Assembly (NCBI RefSeq): GCF_014873535.1 | Contig: NZ_JADBEF010000001.1 | Location: 1,860,001 to 1,924,000 of the forward strand | DNA length: 64,000 nucleotides | Source: Nonomuraea africana | Lineage (GTDB): Bacteria; Actinomycetota; Actinomycetes; Streptosporangiales; Streptosporangiaceae | Direction: 5' to 3' | Shown: piece by piece, positions 41,366 to 51,169 of the stretch | Layout of the letters: every line of letters begins with the position of its first letter | Position numbering within the stretch: the first letter of the stretch is position 1 | The notes under the pieces: model-generated | Databases searched by the model: none | The model's input: only the letters and a program-made list of their open reading frames with translations | What the model was told of the DNA's origin: nothing | Made by a program: the position numbers and the translations under genes

Positions 41366-44300
41366 TCACGGCTTGTCGGGCCGCTCCGAGATGCGGACGA
41401 AGCTGACGATCGGCGCGCCCTTGCGCGCCGCGAAGCGCACGTTGAGCTGCCCATCGGTCACCTTCACCGTGTGCTGCCTGGTCATCGCGGTGTAGGTCCC
41501 GGCCTCAAGCGCCAGGTCGAGCGCCGGGATCGTCAGCTGGCCCTCGACGATCACGTCGAACACGCGCCTGCCCATCCCCATCGACCTGGTCTCCGCGAAG
41601 CCCAGCTCGACGGTGTACGTCCCGGAGGGGACGTTGTCGAAGCGGTATTCCAGCATGTTCTCCCTGACCCGCCTGAACAGCTCCTGCTCGGTCGTGCCCT
41701 GGATGGTCCTCGCCGTGGTGTGCGTCGAGGTGGAGTTGGCGACGTAGCCGTGAGCGCCCTGGGCGTACTTCCTGTCGGCTGTCCAGGCGTCGCCCTCGCC
41801 GTCCATCAGCGTCCTGGTACCGCCCGCGTCGACGGCCACCTGGAGCTTGGGCACCGCGACCGTCACCTTGATCTCGATGACCGGCTGGCGACCGCTGGCC
41901 GAGCGGACGGTCAGCGTGCCCGTCCGTACGCTGCCCGGATGGAGGCCGGTGCTGGACGTGTTGATCTCCAGCAAAGCCGACTGCCCCTTGGCCAGCTCGC
42001 CCGTGGCCGGGGCCACGGTGAGCCATGCCGCGTCGGCCGTCGCGGTGTAGGCGGTGGGCGAACCGAGGTTGGTGAGCTCCACCGTGCGGGTCCTGCTCGC
42101 CTCCGCGGGCATCACCACGGTCACCTCGGCCACCGAGGCGCTCACCCGGCCGGTGACGAGCGCGGTGTCGATCCTGGTGAGCGTGCCGGGCGCGATCGTC
42201 ACCTGCTTGGCGAAGGTGCCGTAGTGCTGCCTGGAGACCTCCACCGTGTAGTCGCCTGACGGCACCTGCCCGTAGAAGGTGCCGTCCGCGCCGGTGGTGA
42301 ACGTCGCCACGTCACCGATCTTCACCTGGGCCCCGGCGAGCGGGTCGCCGTCGTTGGCGTCGGTGACGGTGCCGATCGCCAGGCCGTGCCTGCTCGCCGT
42401 CACCGCCAGGCTCTGCCCGTTGGTCAGCGCCGCCGTGTTGTAGGAGTACAGCAGGCCGTCGGTGCCGCCCGCGTTCTCGATGCCGACGGTGGCGCTGGAG
42501 CCGCGTTCCCGCTCGCTCTCCACATCCTTGTAGCGGTAGCCGATCGAGCCGTCCTCGCCGAGCAGAACGGAGAACGACATCCGCTGCGTGGTGTCGGAGT
42601 AGAAGGTGACGTTCCGCCACTCGATCACGAAGGTCCTACGGGGCGCGGTGCCGCTCGTCGCGGTGTAGACGCCCGCCTGGGCGTCCACCACCAGGTCGTC
42701 CCAGAACGGGTAGACCGCCAGGTTGGGCGTGCCGGTCGCGGGAAGGGTGCCGTTGCTGCCCGTGGTCACCCGGTCGGCCGCGAAGGTGGCGAAGCCGTTG
42801 GTGGTCACCCATGCGCGCGACAGCCCCGTGCCGTAGTAGGGGACGGTGAACGGCAGCGTCACCTGCGTCGCCTCGTCGTCGCCGGTAAGCGCGAGCTTCT
42901 CGGTGCCCGCCACGTAGGCGTCGGAGCCGCTCCTGCAGGTGTAGCCGAAGTTGTCGCCGCGCAGCGGCAACTCCATGTCCTTGGTCACGTCGCCCGCGAC
43001 GGTGACCTCCGCGGTGGCGGTGCTGGAGCAGCGGGAGGCGGGGGTGACGGTGAGCTCGTAGGTGCCGTGCGGCAGCGTCAGCCGGTACCTGCCCGAGGCG
43101 TCGGTGACCGCGCTGACCGGCGTGCCCCGCGCGGCCACCGTGGCGCCGACCTCAGGCGCGCCGGCGGTGGTGACCATGCCGGACACCACAGCAGAGGCGT
43201 TCGGCGTCAGCGTCACGTCCTTGGTCGTGCTCTGCTCGGCGACGACCGTGGCGGTCGAGGTGGCCTGGCCGTAGCCGAACTTGGTCACCGTGATCTGGTA
43301 GTCGCCCGGCACCAGGCGCGGCAGGCTGTAGGTACCGTCCTGCGCCGTGGTGACGGTACGGCTCAGCGGGCCCGTGACGGCGACCGTGGCCCCCGCGACC
43401 GGTGCCCCTTCCGCGGTGATCGTGCCCTTGAGCTCGCCGAGTCCCTCGCGCGGCGCGGCGTTGACCGCGGCGAAGGCGTCGAGGCGGCCCTCGCCCCACA
43501 CGTTGTTGTCAGTCGCGGTGCCGCCGCAGCTGGTGTCGTTGACGTCGATCGCGGTGCTGTCGAGCAGCGGCCGCGTCGCCGCGATGTCCCCCTGCAGGCG
43601 CGGCGAGGCCGACCAGATCAGCGCCACCGTGGCCGCGACGTGCGGCGAGGCCATCGAGGTGCCGGTGAAGCTGTTGTAGCCGCCGCCCGGCACCGACGAG
43701 CGGACGTTCACGGCGGGAGCGGAGATGTTGGGCTTGATCTCGCCGTTCTCGCCCTCGCCCTTGCTGGAACGGTTGTAGACGACGTTGTTCACGTCGAACC
43801 CGCCGGTGCTGTAGCTGGCCACGTACTGCCCGGGCGAGCCGCTGGTACGGCAGGCCGGCCCCTCGTTGCCGTTGGCGAACATGGGGAAGATCCCGGCCGC
43901 GATCCACGCGTCGACCGTCGCCTTGTACCAGGGGTCGAAGCCCGCCCCGCCCCAGGAGTTGTTGACGATGTCGGGGGCCAGGTCCGGGCGCGGGTTGGCG
44001 CCGGTCAGGTCCGTCGGCGCGAGCACCCACTGGCCGGCCGCGAGTAGTGAGGCGTCCGTGCAGGTCTGGCCCTCGCAGCCCTTGGCCGCGATCCACGTGG
44101 CGCCGGGCGCGACGCCGATGCCGGAAGCGCCCACCATGGTGCCCATGACGTGGGTGCCGTGGCCGTTGTTGTCACAGGGGGCCGGGCTGGGGCAGACCCG
44201 TGCGGGGTCGAACCAGTTGTGGTTGTGGTCGTAGCCGCCCCCTGAGGTCCTGCCCCGGTACTGCGCGGCGATTTCCGGGTGGTCGAACTGGGCGCCGGTG

Positions 44301-44860
44301 TCGATGTGCGCGACGACGATCCCCTCGCCCCGGGTGCCCAGCTCGTTCCAGACTCGGGGCGCGTTGATCCGGTCCACGTTCCACTCGACCGCGTTGACCT
44401 TCGCCTCCGCCGTACCGGGGACGGGCTTGGGCACGGAGAGCGTCCTGACCGGCTCGATGGCCGTCACCTCGGGAAGCTCGGCGATCTCGGCGGCGAGCTT
44501 GGCGTCGGCCGTGACGGTGACCGCGTTGACGATCCAGAAAGGGGTGAACTCCGCCTTCCGCGCGTCGAGCAGCTTGCGGAGGTTCGCCTGGGAAGACCTG
44601 GCGTGCTGGGTCTTGGCCGTGTAGACCTGCTTGGCCTTGTCGTCCTTGGTGGTGGCCCGGTGCGCGGCGGTGAGGCTGGCCTCGCCCTTCAACCGCACCC
44701 AGAATGTGGCCTTGTCGTCCTGGGCCAGGTCGGCGCGGACGGCTTCGCTGATCTTTTGCGGTTCGGGGGCTGCGTGTGCGAGGCCATGAGGGAGGAGAAG
44801 GGAGAGCACGGCGAGGATCCCTAACAGGACCGCTCGCCGGTGCCGGGGGGTGTGGGTCAC
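41366..44860 (-). CDS. Secreted subtilisin-like S8 protease with carboxypeptidase-regulatory repeats
   Basis: 1164 residues from a GTG at 44860 with AGGAG before it. There is a signal peptide (RRAVLLGILAVLSLLLPHGL, cleavage near AHA). The I9 propeptide spans about 35-145. The S8 triad is Asp187 (VVAHIDTGAQFDHPE), His234 (NNGHGTHVMG) and Ser402 (FTGTSMASPHVA), with Asn in APDIVNNSWGG nearby. Then come three carboxypeptidase-regulatory-like repeats (from GELKGTITAEGAPVAGATVA), a long beta region, a BACON-like segment (TADAAWLTVAPATGELAKGQ) and a C-terminal malectin-like domain. It is an extracellular protease that may bind carbohydrate or cell wall. It is divergent from another S8 protease. Confidence 0.88.
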   Translation of the reverse strand: MTHTPRHRRAVLLGILAVLSLLLPHGLAHAAPEPQKISEAVRADLAQDDKATFWVRLKGEASLTAAHRATTKDDKAKQVYTAKTQHARSSQANLRKLLDARKAEFTPFWIVNAVTVTADAKLAAEIAELPEVTAIEPVRTLSVPKPVPGTAEAKVNAVEWNVDRINAPRVWNELGTRGEGIVVAHIDTGAQFDHPEIAAQYRGRTSGGGYDHNHNWFDPARVCPSPAPCDNNGHGTHVMGTMVGASGIGVAPGATWIAAKGCEGQTCTDASLLAAGQWVLAPTDLTGANPRPDLAPDIVNNSWGGAGFDPWYKATVDAWIAAGIFPMFANGNEGPACRTSGSPGQYVASYSTGGFDVNNVVYNRSSKGEGENGEIKPNISAPAVNVRSSVPGGGYNSFTGTSMASPHVAATVALIWSASPRLQGDIAATRPLLDSTAIDVNDTSCGGTATDNNVWGEGRLDAFAAVNAAPREGLGELKGTITAEGAPVAGATVAVTGPLSRTVTTAQDGTYSLPRLVPGDYQITVTKFGYGQATSTATVVAEQSTTKDVTLTPNASAVVSGMVTTAGAPEVGATVAARGTPVSAVTDASGRYRLTLPHGTYELTVTPASRCSSTATAEVTVAGDVTKDMELPLRGDNFGYTCRSGSDAYVAGTEKLALTGDDEATQVTLPFTVPYYGTGLSRAWVTTNGFATFAADRVTTGSNGTLPATGTPNLAVYPFWDDLVVDAQAGVYTATSGTAPRRTFVIEWRNVTFYSDTTQRMSFSVLLGEDGSIGYRYKDVESERERGSSATVGIENAGGTDGLLYSYNTAALTNGQSLAVTASRHGLAIGTVTDANDGDPLAGAQVKIGDVATFTTGADGTFYGQVPSGDYTVEVSRQHYGTFAKQVTIAPGTLTRIDTALVTGRVSASVAEVTVVMPAEASRTRTVELTNLGSPTAYTATADAAWLTVAPATGELAKGQSALLEINTSSTGLHPGSVRTGTLTVRSASGRQPVIEIKVTVAVPKLQVAVDAGGTRTLMDGEGDAWTADRKYAQGAHGYVANSTSTHTTARTIQGTTEQELFRRVRENMLEYRFDNVPSGTYTVELGFAETRSMGMGRRVFDVIVEGQLTIPALDLALEAGTYTAMTRQHTVKVTDGQLNVRFAARKGAPIVSFVRISERPDKP

Positions 44861-45263
44861 AGGCGCTCCTAGACGATCTTTACCTCCATGTGGACGAAGC
44901 GTGACTTCCGTTAGTTACCTTTTCAAGGGGCAAGTGCGGCATATGTGGGAATTGTGACCTACCGGAGCTCGGTGTCTCTTGTGGTGCGGACGGGGAGTGA
45001 CGGCGGACGGTCGCCGCAGCGTCTATCGAACCGGGGCAACTCTTCTTCGCGGTCCCGACGATGGCCACCCCGTAAGTCCCTCGAACCGGCGTGGCCCCAC
45101 GCGGGGCCTCGCCGTGGCCGTACACGCTCGACACCCGAGGTACACCAGGCTGTCGCATTCGCGACATGTCACATTTCGGCAGGCCGGAAATCGTGACGCG
45201 GGGGAGCGTTATCACCCACTCTCGTGATCGGCAGTACCGAATCACGGAAGGTCGCCCCCCCTC
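44861..45263. promoter_or_regulatory. Divergent region between two protease genes
   Basis: This 403-bp gap has no convincing gene: the short frames lack ribosome sites. It must carry both promoters. I see no strong palindrome. GGAAGG precedes the ATG at 45264. Confidence 0.5.
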
Positions 45264-48200
45264 ATGCACTGGCTTGCCCGCCTCACCGCCGCCGGAGTGG
45301 TGTTGGCCCTCCTCGCCCTGCCGGCGTCGCCGGCCGGGGCCGAGCCCGTCTCCACCCCAGCTCCGGCCACCGCCGTCCACCGGGTCACTTTGATCACCGG
45401 GGACGTGGTGACCATCCGTCAGGCCGCGGCAGGGAAGTGGGCCGTCACGGTCGATCCCGCCAAGGGCCGGGAGAAGGTGAAGTTCTCCACGCACGACATC
45501 GACGGGAAGCTGCAGGTGCTTCCCGACGACATGGTCCCTTATGTGGCCGACAACCTGATCGACAGGAGCCTTTTCGCGATCAGCGACCTGATCGAGCAGG
45601 GATACGACGACGCGAGCAGTCCCGCGCTGCCGTTGCTGCTCGCCTACGACAAGGGCACGCGGATCGCGGGCGTCCTGCCCGGCGCCAAGCCGGTGACCGA
45701 ACTGGAGAGCATCAACGCGCGGGCGGTGGACGCCGGCAAGGGTGAACTGGCCGCGTTCTGGAAGGCCCTCGGCGAAGCGCCGGCGGTCCGCTCCAGCCGC
45801 CCCCGGCTCGCCTCGGGAATCAAGAAGATCTGGCTGGACGCCAAGGTCAAGGTGGACCTGGAGCACAGCGTTCCACAGATCGGCGCCCCCGACGCCTGGA
45901 AGAGCGGGTTCGACGGCAAGGGCGTCAAGGTGGCCGTCCTGGACACCGGCGCCGACGAGAACCACCCCGACCTCGCCGGAAAGATCGTCGACAGGCACAA
46001 CTTCACCGCCGATCCCTCGACTCAGGACGGCAACGGCCACGGCACCCACGTCGCGGCCACGGTCGCGGGCCTCGGGGCGGCCTCCGAGGGCCGGCGCAAG
46101 GGCGTGGCCCCCGGCGCCGAGCTGCTCATCGGCAAGGTGCTGGACGACGGCGGCTCCGGCTCGTTCTCGACGATCATCGAGGGCATGGAGTGGGCCGCGA
46201 CGTCCGGCGCCGACGTGATCAACATGAGTCTCGGCGGTGGCGCGACGGACGGCACCGACCCGGCCAGCGCCGCCCTGAACGCGCTGACCGAGCAGACTGG
46301 CGCCCTCTTCGTCGTCGCGGCGGGCAACGAGGGCCAGGAGTACTCCGTCGGCACCCCCGGCGCCGCGACGTCGGCGCTGACCGTCGGCGCCGTCGACGCC
46401 AACGAGGCCCTCGCCGGGTTCTCCAGCCGTGGCCCCCGCCTCGACGGAGGCGCCAAGCCGGACATCACCGCCCCGGGAGTGGGCATCGTGGCCGCGCGGG
46501 CCGAAGGCACCTCGATGGGCCTGCCCGCCGACGAGCGCCACACCGCCGCGTCCGGGACCTCGATGGCGACCCCGCACGTGGCGGGCACCGCGGCGATCCT
46601 CAAGCAGCGGCACCCGGAATGGAAGGCCGCCCAGCTCAAGGACGCCCTGATCTCGACCGCCAGGACCGCGCAGAACCTGACCTTCTACGAGCAGGGCGGC
46701 GGGCGGGTGGACATCGCCCGTGCCGTGAGCCAGGGCGTCACGGCCACCGGCGTGCTCGACCTGGGCTCGTTCGAGGACGGCGACTCCGCGCGTCCCGCCG
46801 GGAGCATCACCTACACCAACTCCACCCAGGCGCCCGTCTCCCTGACGCTCGCCGCCACCCTGCGCAACCCGGACGGCGACGCCCCCGCCGAGGGCGCGCT
46901 CACCCTGGGGTCGTCGTCGGTCACCGTCGACGCCGGCGCCACCGTCACGGTCCCGGTGACCGCGGACCTGGCGAAGATCGCGCACGGCCGGAACTCCGGC
47001 CACGTCACCGCGTCCACCGCGGACGGCGCGGTCTCCGCGCACACCACGCTGGCGATCTCCAAGGACCGTCGCACCCACAAGGTGCACGTCACCGCCATCG
47101 GCAAGGACGGCAAACCGTCGGACATGGCCAACATCTTCATGTTCGGCCCCGGCGCGCGGGACAACTTCCTGACCTACATCCTGCCGGACGAGGCGGAGGA
47201 GGGGAAAACCTTCGAGGTCTACGAGGGCACCTACTTCGCGCAGGGCCACTTCAGCGAGAGGCGGTCCGGCACCCACGTCATCGACATGAAGGTCGACATC
47301 CCCGAATTCCAGGTGAACGACGACGTGGAGCTGGTGTTCGACGCGCGGAAGACGCGGCCGATCGTGATCAAGCTGCCGCAGCCGGTGATCCAGGAGGGCA
47401 TCTCCACGTTCGCCAGCTACCGGGACACCGGCTCCCGCACGATCTCCTCGGCGTACATGAACTTCCCCTCGGTCGAAGAGCTGCACGTGGCCGAGACGCA
47501 GCCGGTCCGCGAGGGCACGTTCGAGTTCACCTCGCGCTGGCAGTACGGCGCGCCGAGGCTGGTCTCGCGGGTGAACGACTTCAGGGGGGCGCTGGACCTC
47601 TCCCCGATGGTGAGATCGCCGGAGCTGAGCGGCACGTACAAGTGGCAGCTCGTCGACGGGGGTCGCGGCACCCCAGAGGAGCTCAAGGGTCTCAACCTAC
47701 GCGGCCGGGCGGTCGTCCTGTCGAGCGCCTCGTCTGAGGGCCCCAGCTGGGACGAGATGATCACCACCGCCGCCGAGGCGGGCGCCGCGATGGCCGTCGT
47801 CGTGCCGGCCGGCGACAGCAGCCCGTGGCAGTACTGGTCGCCGGCCATCGGCAGACACGAGATCCCGGCCGCCACGATCCCCTACGACCAGGGCCAGAAG
47901 CTGCTGGAGCGGATCCGCAAGGGCAAGGCCGTCCTCGACGTGACCGCGAACATGGCCACTCCCTACGTCTACGACATCTCGCAGGTCTCCAAGGGCCGGA
48001 TTCCCGAGCAGATCGTCTACGAGGCCAACTCCAAGAACCTGGCTCGCGTGGACGCCGGATACCACGAGACCGGAGGCTTCGGCTGGGCCAAGGAGCAGCG
48101 GTTCGGCTGGCGGCCGTGGCAGGTCTTCTCCAACGAGGGGCAGCGGTGGATCCGCACCGGGTCCGCGCGCGCCGAGTACATCACCGCGGATGACACCGAG

Positions 48201-48989
48201 TGGCAGCAGGTGGCGCAGCACATGTTCACCTGGGGGTCGTTCGGCCCGCTCACCCCAGGGTTCATCGCCCCGCTGCGCGGCTACACCCCCGGCGAGAAGG
48301 TCGTGGAGCGGTGGTTCGGCCCCGTCGTGCGGCCGGCGATCCCGGCGAACGTGCCCGACCTCGTCCCGACCCGGACCGAGGACACGCTGAGCATCGACGT
48401 TCCCGAGTTCGTCGACGCCGCCGGCCACTACAGCTACGCGTTCAGGTCCGACGAGCAGGACACGGTCTCCGCCCGGCTCTACCGCGACGGCAAGCTCGTC
48501 GAGGAGCCGAGGAGGGCCGTCGGAGACTTCCCCGCCGTGCCCGGGAAGGCCGCGTACCGGCTGGAGCTGTCCACGAAGCGTTCGTCGGAGGAGTGGACCT
48601 ACGCCACCGAGACCGACACGGCGTGGACGTTCACCTCGGCCCGTCCGAAGTCCGGCACCGAGCCGCTGCCGTTGCTCGGCATCGACTACTCCGTGCCCGC
48701 CGACCTGAACGGCCAGGTCCGCCGGGCGCTGCCGGTCTCGCTGGACCTCTCCGTGCGCAGCACCGCGCCCGGCCTCGCCCTGCGGGAGGTCACGGCCGAG
48801 ATCTCCTATGACGACGGCAAGAGCTGGAAACGCCTGGTGCTGCGCCCCCGCGGCAAGGCCCACTACTCCACCCTGGTCTCCCACCACCAGGCGGGCAAGG
48901 GCGGGCACGTGTCGCTGCGGGTCACCGCGAAGGACCAGGCCGGGAACGCGGTCGAGCAGACCGTGCTCCGCGCCTACGGCGTGAAGTAG
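45264..48989 (+). CDS. Secreted subtilisin-like S8 protease, large
   Basis: 1241 residues. A signal peptide (MHWLARLTAAGVVLALLALP, cleavage near AGA) is followed by a prodomain to about residue 200. The S8 triad is Asp227 (VAVLDTGADENHPD), His259 (DGNGHGTHVAATVAG) and Ser433 (ASGTSMATPHVAG). A PA-like insert is suggested around residues 800-880 (GRAVVLSSASSEGPSWDEM, AGAAMAVVVPAG). The remaining 350 residues are beta-rich. It is similar in form to other large actinomycete subtilases that work outside the cell on proteins. A strong hairpin follows the gene. Confidence 0.88.
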   Translation: MHWLARLTAAGVVLALLALPASPAGAEPVSTPAPATAVHRVTLITGDVVTIRQAAAGKWAVTVDPAKGREKVKFSTHDIDGKLQVLPDDMVPYVADNLIDRSLFAISDLIEQGYDDASSPALPLLLAYDKGTRIAGVLPGAKPVTELESINARAVDAGKGELAAFWKALGEAPAVRSSRPRLASGIKKIWLDAKVKVDLEHSVPQIGAPDAWKSGFDGKGVKVAVLDTGADENHPDLAGKIVDRHNFTADPSTQDGNGHGTHVAATVAGLGAASEGRRKGVAPGAELLIGKVLDDGGSGSFSTIIEGMEWAATSGADVINMSLGGGATDGTDPASAALNALTEQTGALFVVAAGNEGQEYSVGTPGAATSALTVGAVDANEALAGFSSRGPRLDGGAKPDITAPGVGIVAARAEGTSMGLPADERHTAASGTSMATPHVAGTAAILKQRHPEWKAAQLKDALISTARTAQNLTFYEQGGGRVDIARAVSQGVTATGVLDLGSFEDGDSARPAGSITYTNSTQAPVSLTLAATLRNPDGDAPAEGALTLGSSSVTVDAGATVTVPVTADLAKIAHGRNSGHVTASTADGAVSAHTTLAISKDRRTHKVHVTAIGKDGKPSDMANIFMFGPGARDNFLTYILPDEAEEGKTFEVYEGTYFAQGHFSERRSGTHVIDMKVDIPEFQVNDDVELVFDARKTRPIVIKLPQPVIQEGISTFASYRDTGSRTISSAYMNFPSVEELHVAETQPVREGTFEFTSRWQYGAPRLVSRVNDFRGALDLSPMVRSPELSGTYKWQLVDGGRGTPEELKGLNLRGRAVVLSSASSEGPSWDEMITTAAEAGAAMAVVVPAGDSSPWQYWSPAIGRHEIPAATIPYDQGQKLLERIRKGKAVLDVTANMATPYVYDISQVSKGRIPEQIVYEANSKNLARVDAGYHETGGFGWAKEQRFGWRPWQVFSNEGQRWIRTGSARAEYITADDTEWQQVAQHMFTWGSFGPLTPGFIAPLRGYTPGEKVVERWFGPVVRPAIPANVPDLVPTRTEDTLSIDVPEFVDAAGHYSYAFRSDEQDTVSARLYRDGKLVEEPRRAVGDFPAVPGKAAYRLELSTKRSSEEWTYATETDTAWTFTSARPKSGTEPLPLLGIDYSVPADLNGQVRRALPVSLDLSVRSTAPGLALREVTAEISYDDGKSWKRLVLRPRGKAHYSTLVSHHQAGKGGHVSLRVTAKDQAGNAVEQTVLRAYGVK

Positions 48990-48993
48990 CGAG

Positions 48994-49034
48994 TTCGGGC
49001 GCCTGGTACGGCGAGGCCGTACCAGGCGCCCGAA
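48994..49034 (+). terminator. Very strong hairpin terminator
   Basis: An 18-bp perfect stem (TTCGGGCGCCTGGTACGG and its complement) around CGAGG, five bases after the protease stop codon at 48989. It also lies 134 bp past the 49168 stop on the minus strand, so it could serve both. Confidence 0.85.
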
Positions 49035-49167
49035 ACCGTGTCTCAGAGCCGGCGTTCCCGGGCCACCCGCATGCCGCCACCGCTGAACCCCGGCCGTGCT
49101 GGTGGGGAGGACGGGGTTCGTCCAGATCGCAGCCGCTGAGGATGGCGAGCCGGGTAGGTTCGGCCGG

Positions 49168-50157
49168 CTATGCCGGCCTGTCCGCCAGATGGCAGGCGAC
49201 CAGGTGTCCCGGCCGGGCTCCCGGCTCCAGCGGGGGCGGCAGCCGGGAGCAGCTGTCCGCGACCTTCCTGCAGCGCGGATGGAACGAGCAGCCGGACGGC
49301 GGGTCGACGGGGCTGGGCGGCTCGCCGTCGAGGAGGATCTCCTGGCGGGTGCCGCGCAGCGCCGGGTCGGGCTGGGGCGCCGCCGACAGCAGGGCCTGCG
49401 TGTACGGGTGCGCCGCGGCGCCGTACACGTCGGCCTCGGAGCCGGTCTCGACCACCCTGCCCAGGTACATGACCGCCACGCGGTCCGCGAGGTGCTGGAC
49501 GACACCCAGGTCGTGCGCGATGAACACGTACGCCAGCCGGAACTCCTCGCGCAGCTGCTCCAGCAGGTTCACGATCTGCGCCTGGACCGAGACGTCGAGC
49601 GCCGACACCGGCTCGTCACAGACCAGGACATCCGGGCGCAGAGCCAGGGCCCGGGCGATGCCCACGCGCTGCCGCTGGCCGCCGGAGAGCTGGTGCGGGT
49701 AGCGGTCGCCGTGGTCGGGGTTGAGGCCCACCACCTCCAGCAGCTCGCGCACCCGCCGGACGCGCTCGCCCCGCGCGGCCAAGTCGGGGTTCACGTCGTA
49801 CGGCTCGCGTACGGCGTCGGCGACGGTCATCCGCGGGTCGAGCGAGCCGTAGGGGTCCTGGAAGATCAGCTGGATATGGCGCCGGGACCTGCGCAGCTCC
49901 CGGCCGCGCAGGTCCCGCATGGACCGGCCGAGCACGGTCACCTCGCCCGACGTGGGCCGTTCGTGCGCGGTGAGCATCCTGGCCAGGGTGGACTTGCCGC
50001 ATCCGGACTCCCCGACGATGCCGAGCGTTTCGCCCCTGCGCAGCTCGAGGCTCACCCCGTCGACCGCCTTGAGCACGCCCACGGTGCGCCGGAGGATCCC
50101 CCGCCTGATGGGGAAGTGCTTGACCAGGTCGCGCACCTCCAGCACCGTCTCGCTCAC
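49168..50157 (-). CDS. ABC transporter ATP-binding protein (OppF/DppF type)
   Basis: 329 residues. Walker A is GESGCGKST, the Q-loop is LIFQDPYGSLDPRM, the signature is [17 protein letters not shown], Walker B is VLVCDEPVSALD, and the H-loop is IAHDLGVV. SGCSFHPRCRKVADSC is the oligopeptide-transporter tail. The GTG at 50157 overlaps the previous stop (GTGA), so the longer frame to 50178 is rejected. It is the last gene of a five-gene importer operon. Confidence 0.87.
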   Translation of the reverse strand: MSETVLEVRDLVKHFPIRRGILRRTVGVLKAVDGVSLELRRGETLGIVGESGCGKSTLARMLTAHERPTSGEVTVLGRSMRDLRGRELRRSRRHIQLIFQDPYGSLDPRMTVADAVREPYDVNPDLAARGERVRRVRELLEVVGLNPDHGDRYPHQLSGGQRQRVGIARALALRPDVLVCDEPVSALDVSVQAQIVNLLEQLREEFRLAYVFIAHDLGVVQHLADRVAVMYLGRVVETGSEADVYGAAAHPYTQALLSAAPQPDPALRGTRQEILLDGEPPSPVDPPSGCSFHPRCRKVADSCSRLPPPLEPGARPGHLVACHLADRPA

Positions 50158-51155
50158 GATGACGTCACCCGCTCCCACTCATGGCAGGCGGTGAGCCTGC
50201 CGGAGGCGATCTGCCGCGCCGGTGGCGCCTGGCCGCACGCGGCGGTGCCGTACCCGCAGCGGGGCCTGAACCCGCAGCCGGGATCCGGCGCGGCCGGGTC
50301 GGGCGGCGCCCCCGGGATCACCGCCAGCCGCCGGCCCCGCAGGTGCGGCCTGGGGATCGCGCCGAGCAGAGCCTCGGTGTACGGATGGGCGGGCCGGGCG
50401 TACACCTGCGCCGCGCCGCCCTGCTCGACCACCCGCCCGGCGTACATGACGGCGACCCTGTCGGCGATGTCCGCGACGACACCCATGTCGTGGGTGATGA
50501 GCACCAGAGCGGTGCCGTGCTCGCGCTGGATCTCGCCGAGCAGCCTGATGATCTGCGCCTGGACGGTCACATCCAGAGCGGTCGTCGGCTCGTCCGCGAT
50601 GATCACCTGCGGGTTCAGGGCGATGGCCAGCCCGATGCCCACACGCTGGCGCATGCCACCGGAGAACTGGTGCGGGTAGTCGCGCGCCCGCCGCTCGGCA
50701 GCGGGGATGCGCACCAGGTCGAGCACGTCGACGGCCCGCCTGCGCGCCTCCTTGCGGGACAGACCGCGGTGCGCGCGGAACAGCTCGGCTATCTGGTAGC
50801 CGACGCTCAGCACCGGGTTGAGCGCGGACAGCGCGTCCTGGAAGACCATCGCCATGGTGGTGGCGCGCAGCCGCCTCCGGCTCTCCTCCGGCAGTCGCAG
50901 CAGGTCGACACCGCGCAGCCGTACGGAGCCCGCGGTGATCGTGCCGGCCGGCGGCCTGACCAGCCCCATGGCCGCCCGAGCCGTCACGCTCTTGCCGCTG
51001 CCCGACTCGCCGAGCACGGCCAGGGTCTGGCCGCTCTCCACGGCGTAGTCGACGCCGTTGACCACTCTGGTCCGGCCGAAGCGCACATGCAGGCCGGAGA
51101 CGGCGAGCAACGGCGCGGAGTCGTCGAAGCCGGGCAGGGTTTCGAGCGAGCTCAT
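50154..51155 (-). CDS. ABC transporter ATP-binding protein (OppD/DppD type)
   Basis: 333 residues. Walker A is GESGSGKSV, Q-loop MVFQDALSALNPVL, signature QFSGGMRQRVGIGLAIA, Walker B VIIADEPTTALD, H-loop ITHDMGVV. The C-terminal tail GCGFRPRCGYGTAACGQ holds the usual Cys residues. The ATG at 51155 (MSSLETLPG) is 15 bp from the permease stop; the longer frame to 51320 overlaps the permease. It pairs with the 49168 protein. Confidence 0.86.
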   Translation of the reverse strand: MSSLETLPGFDDSAPLLAVSGLHVRFGRTRVVNGVDYAVESGQTLAVLGESGSGKSVTARAAMGLVRPPAGTITAGSVRLRGVDLLRLPEESRRRLRATTMAMVFQDALSALNPVLSVGYQIAELFRAHRGLSRKEARRRAVDVLDLVRIPAAERRARDYPHQFSGGMRQRVGIGLAIALNPQVIIADEPTTALDVTVQAQIIRLLGEIQREHGTALVLITHDMGVVADIADRVAVMYAGRVVEQGGAAQVYARPAHPYTEALLGAIPRPHLRGRRLAVIPGAPPDPAAPDPGCGFRPRCGYGTAACGQAPPARQIASGRLTACHEWERVTSS

Positions 51156-51169
51156 GAGATGGTCACCAC

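Noticed and set aside
44880..47486. Long minus-strand open frame (868 codons) opposite the second protease
   Set aside because: It runs antisense to a well-supported S8 protease and has low-complexity Arg/Gly/Val composition, as expected from the GC-rich complement.
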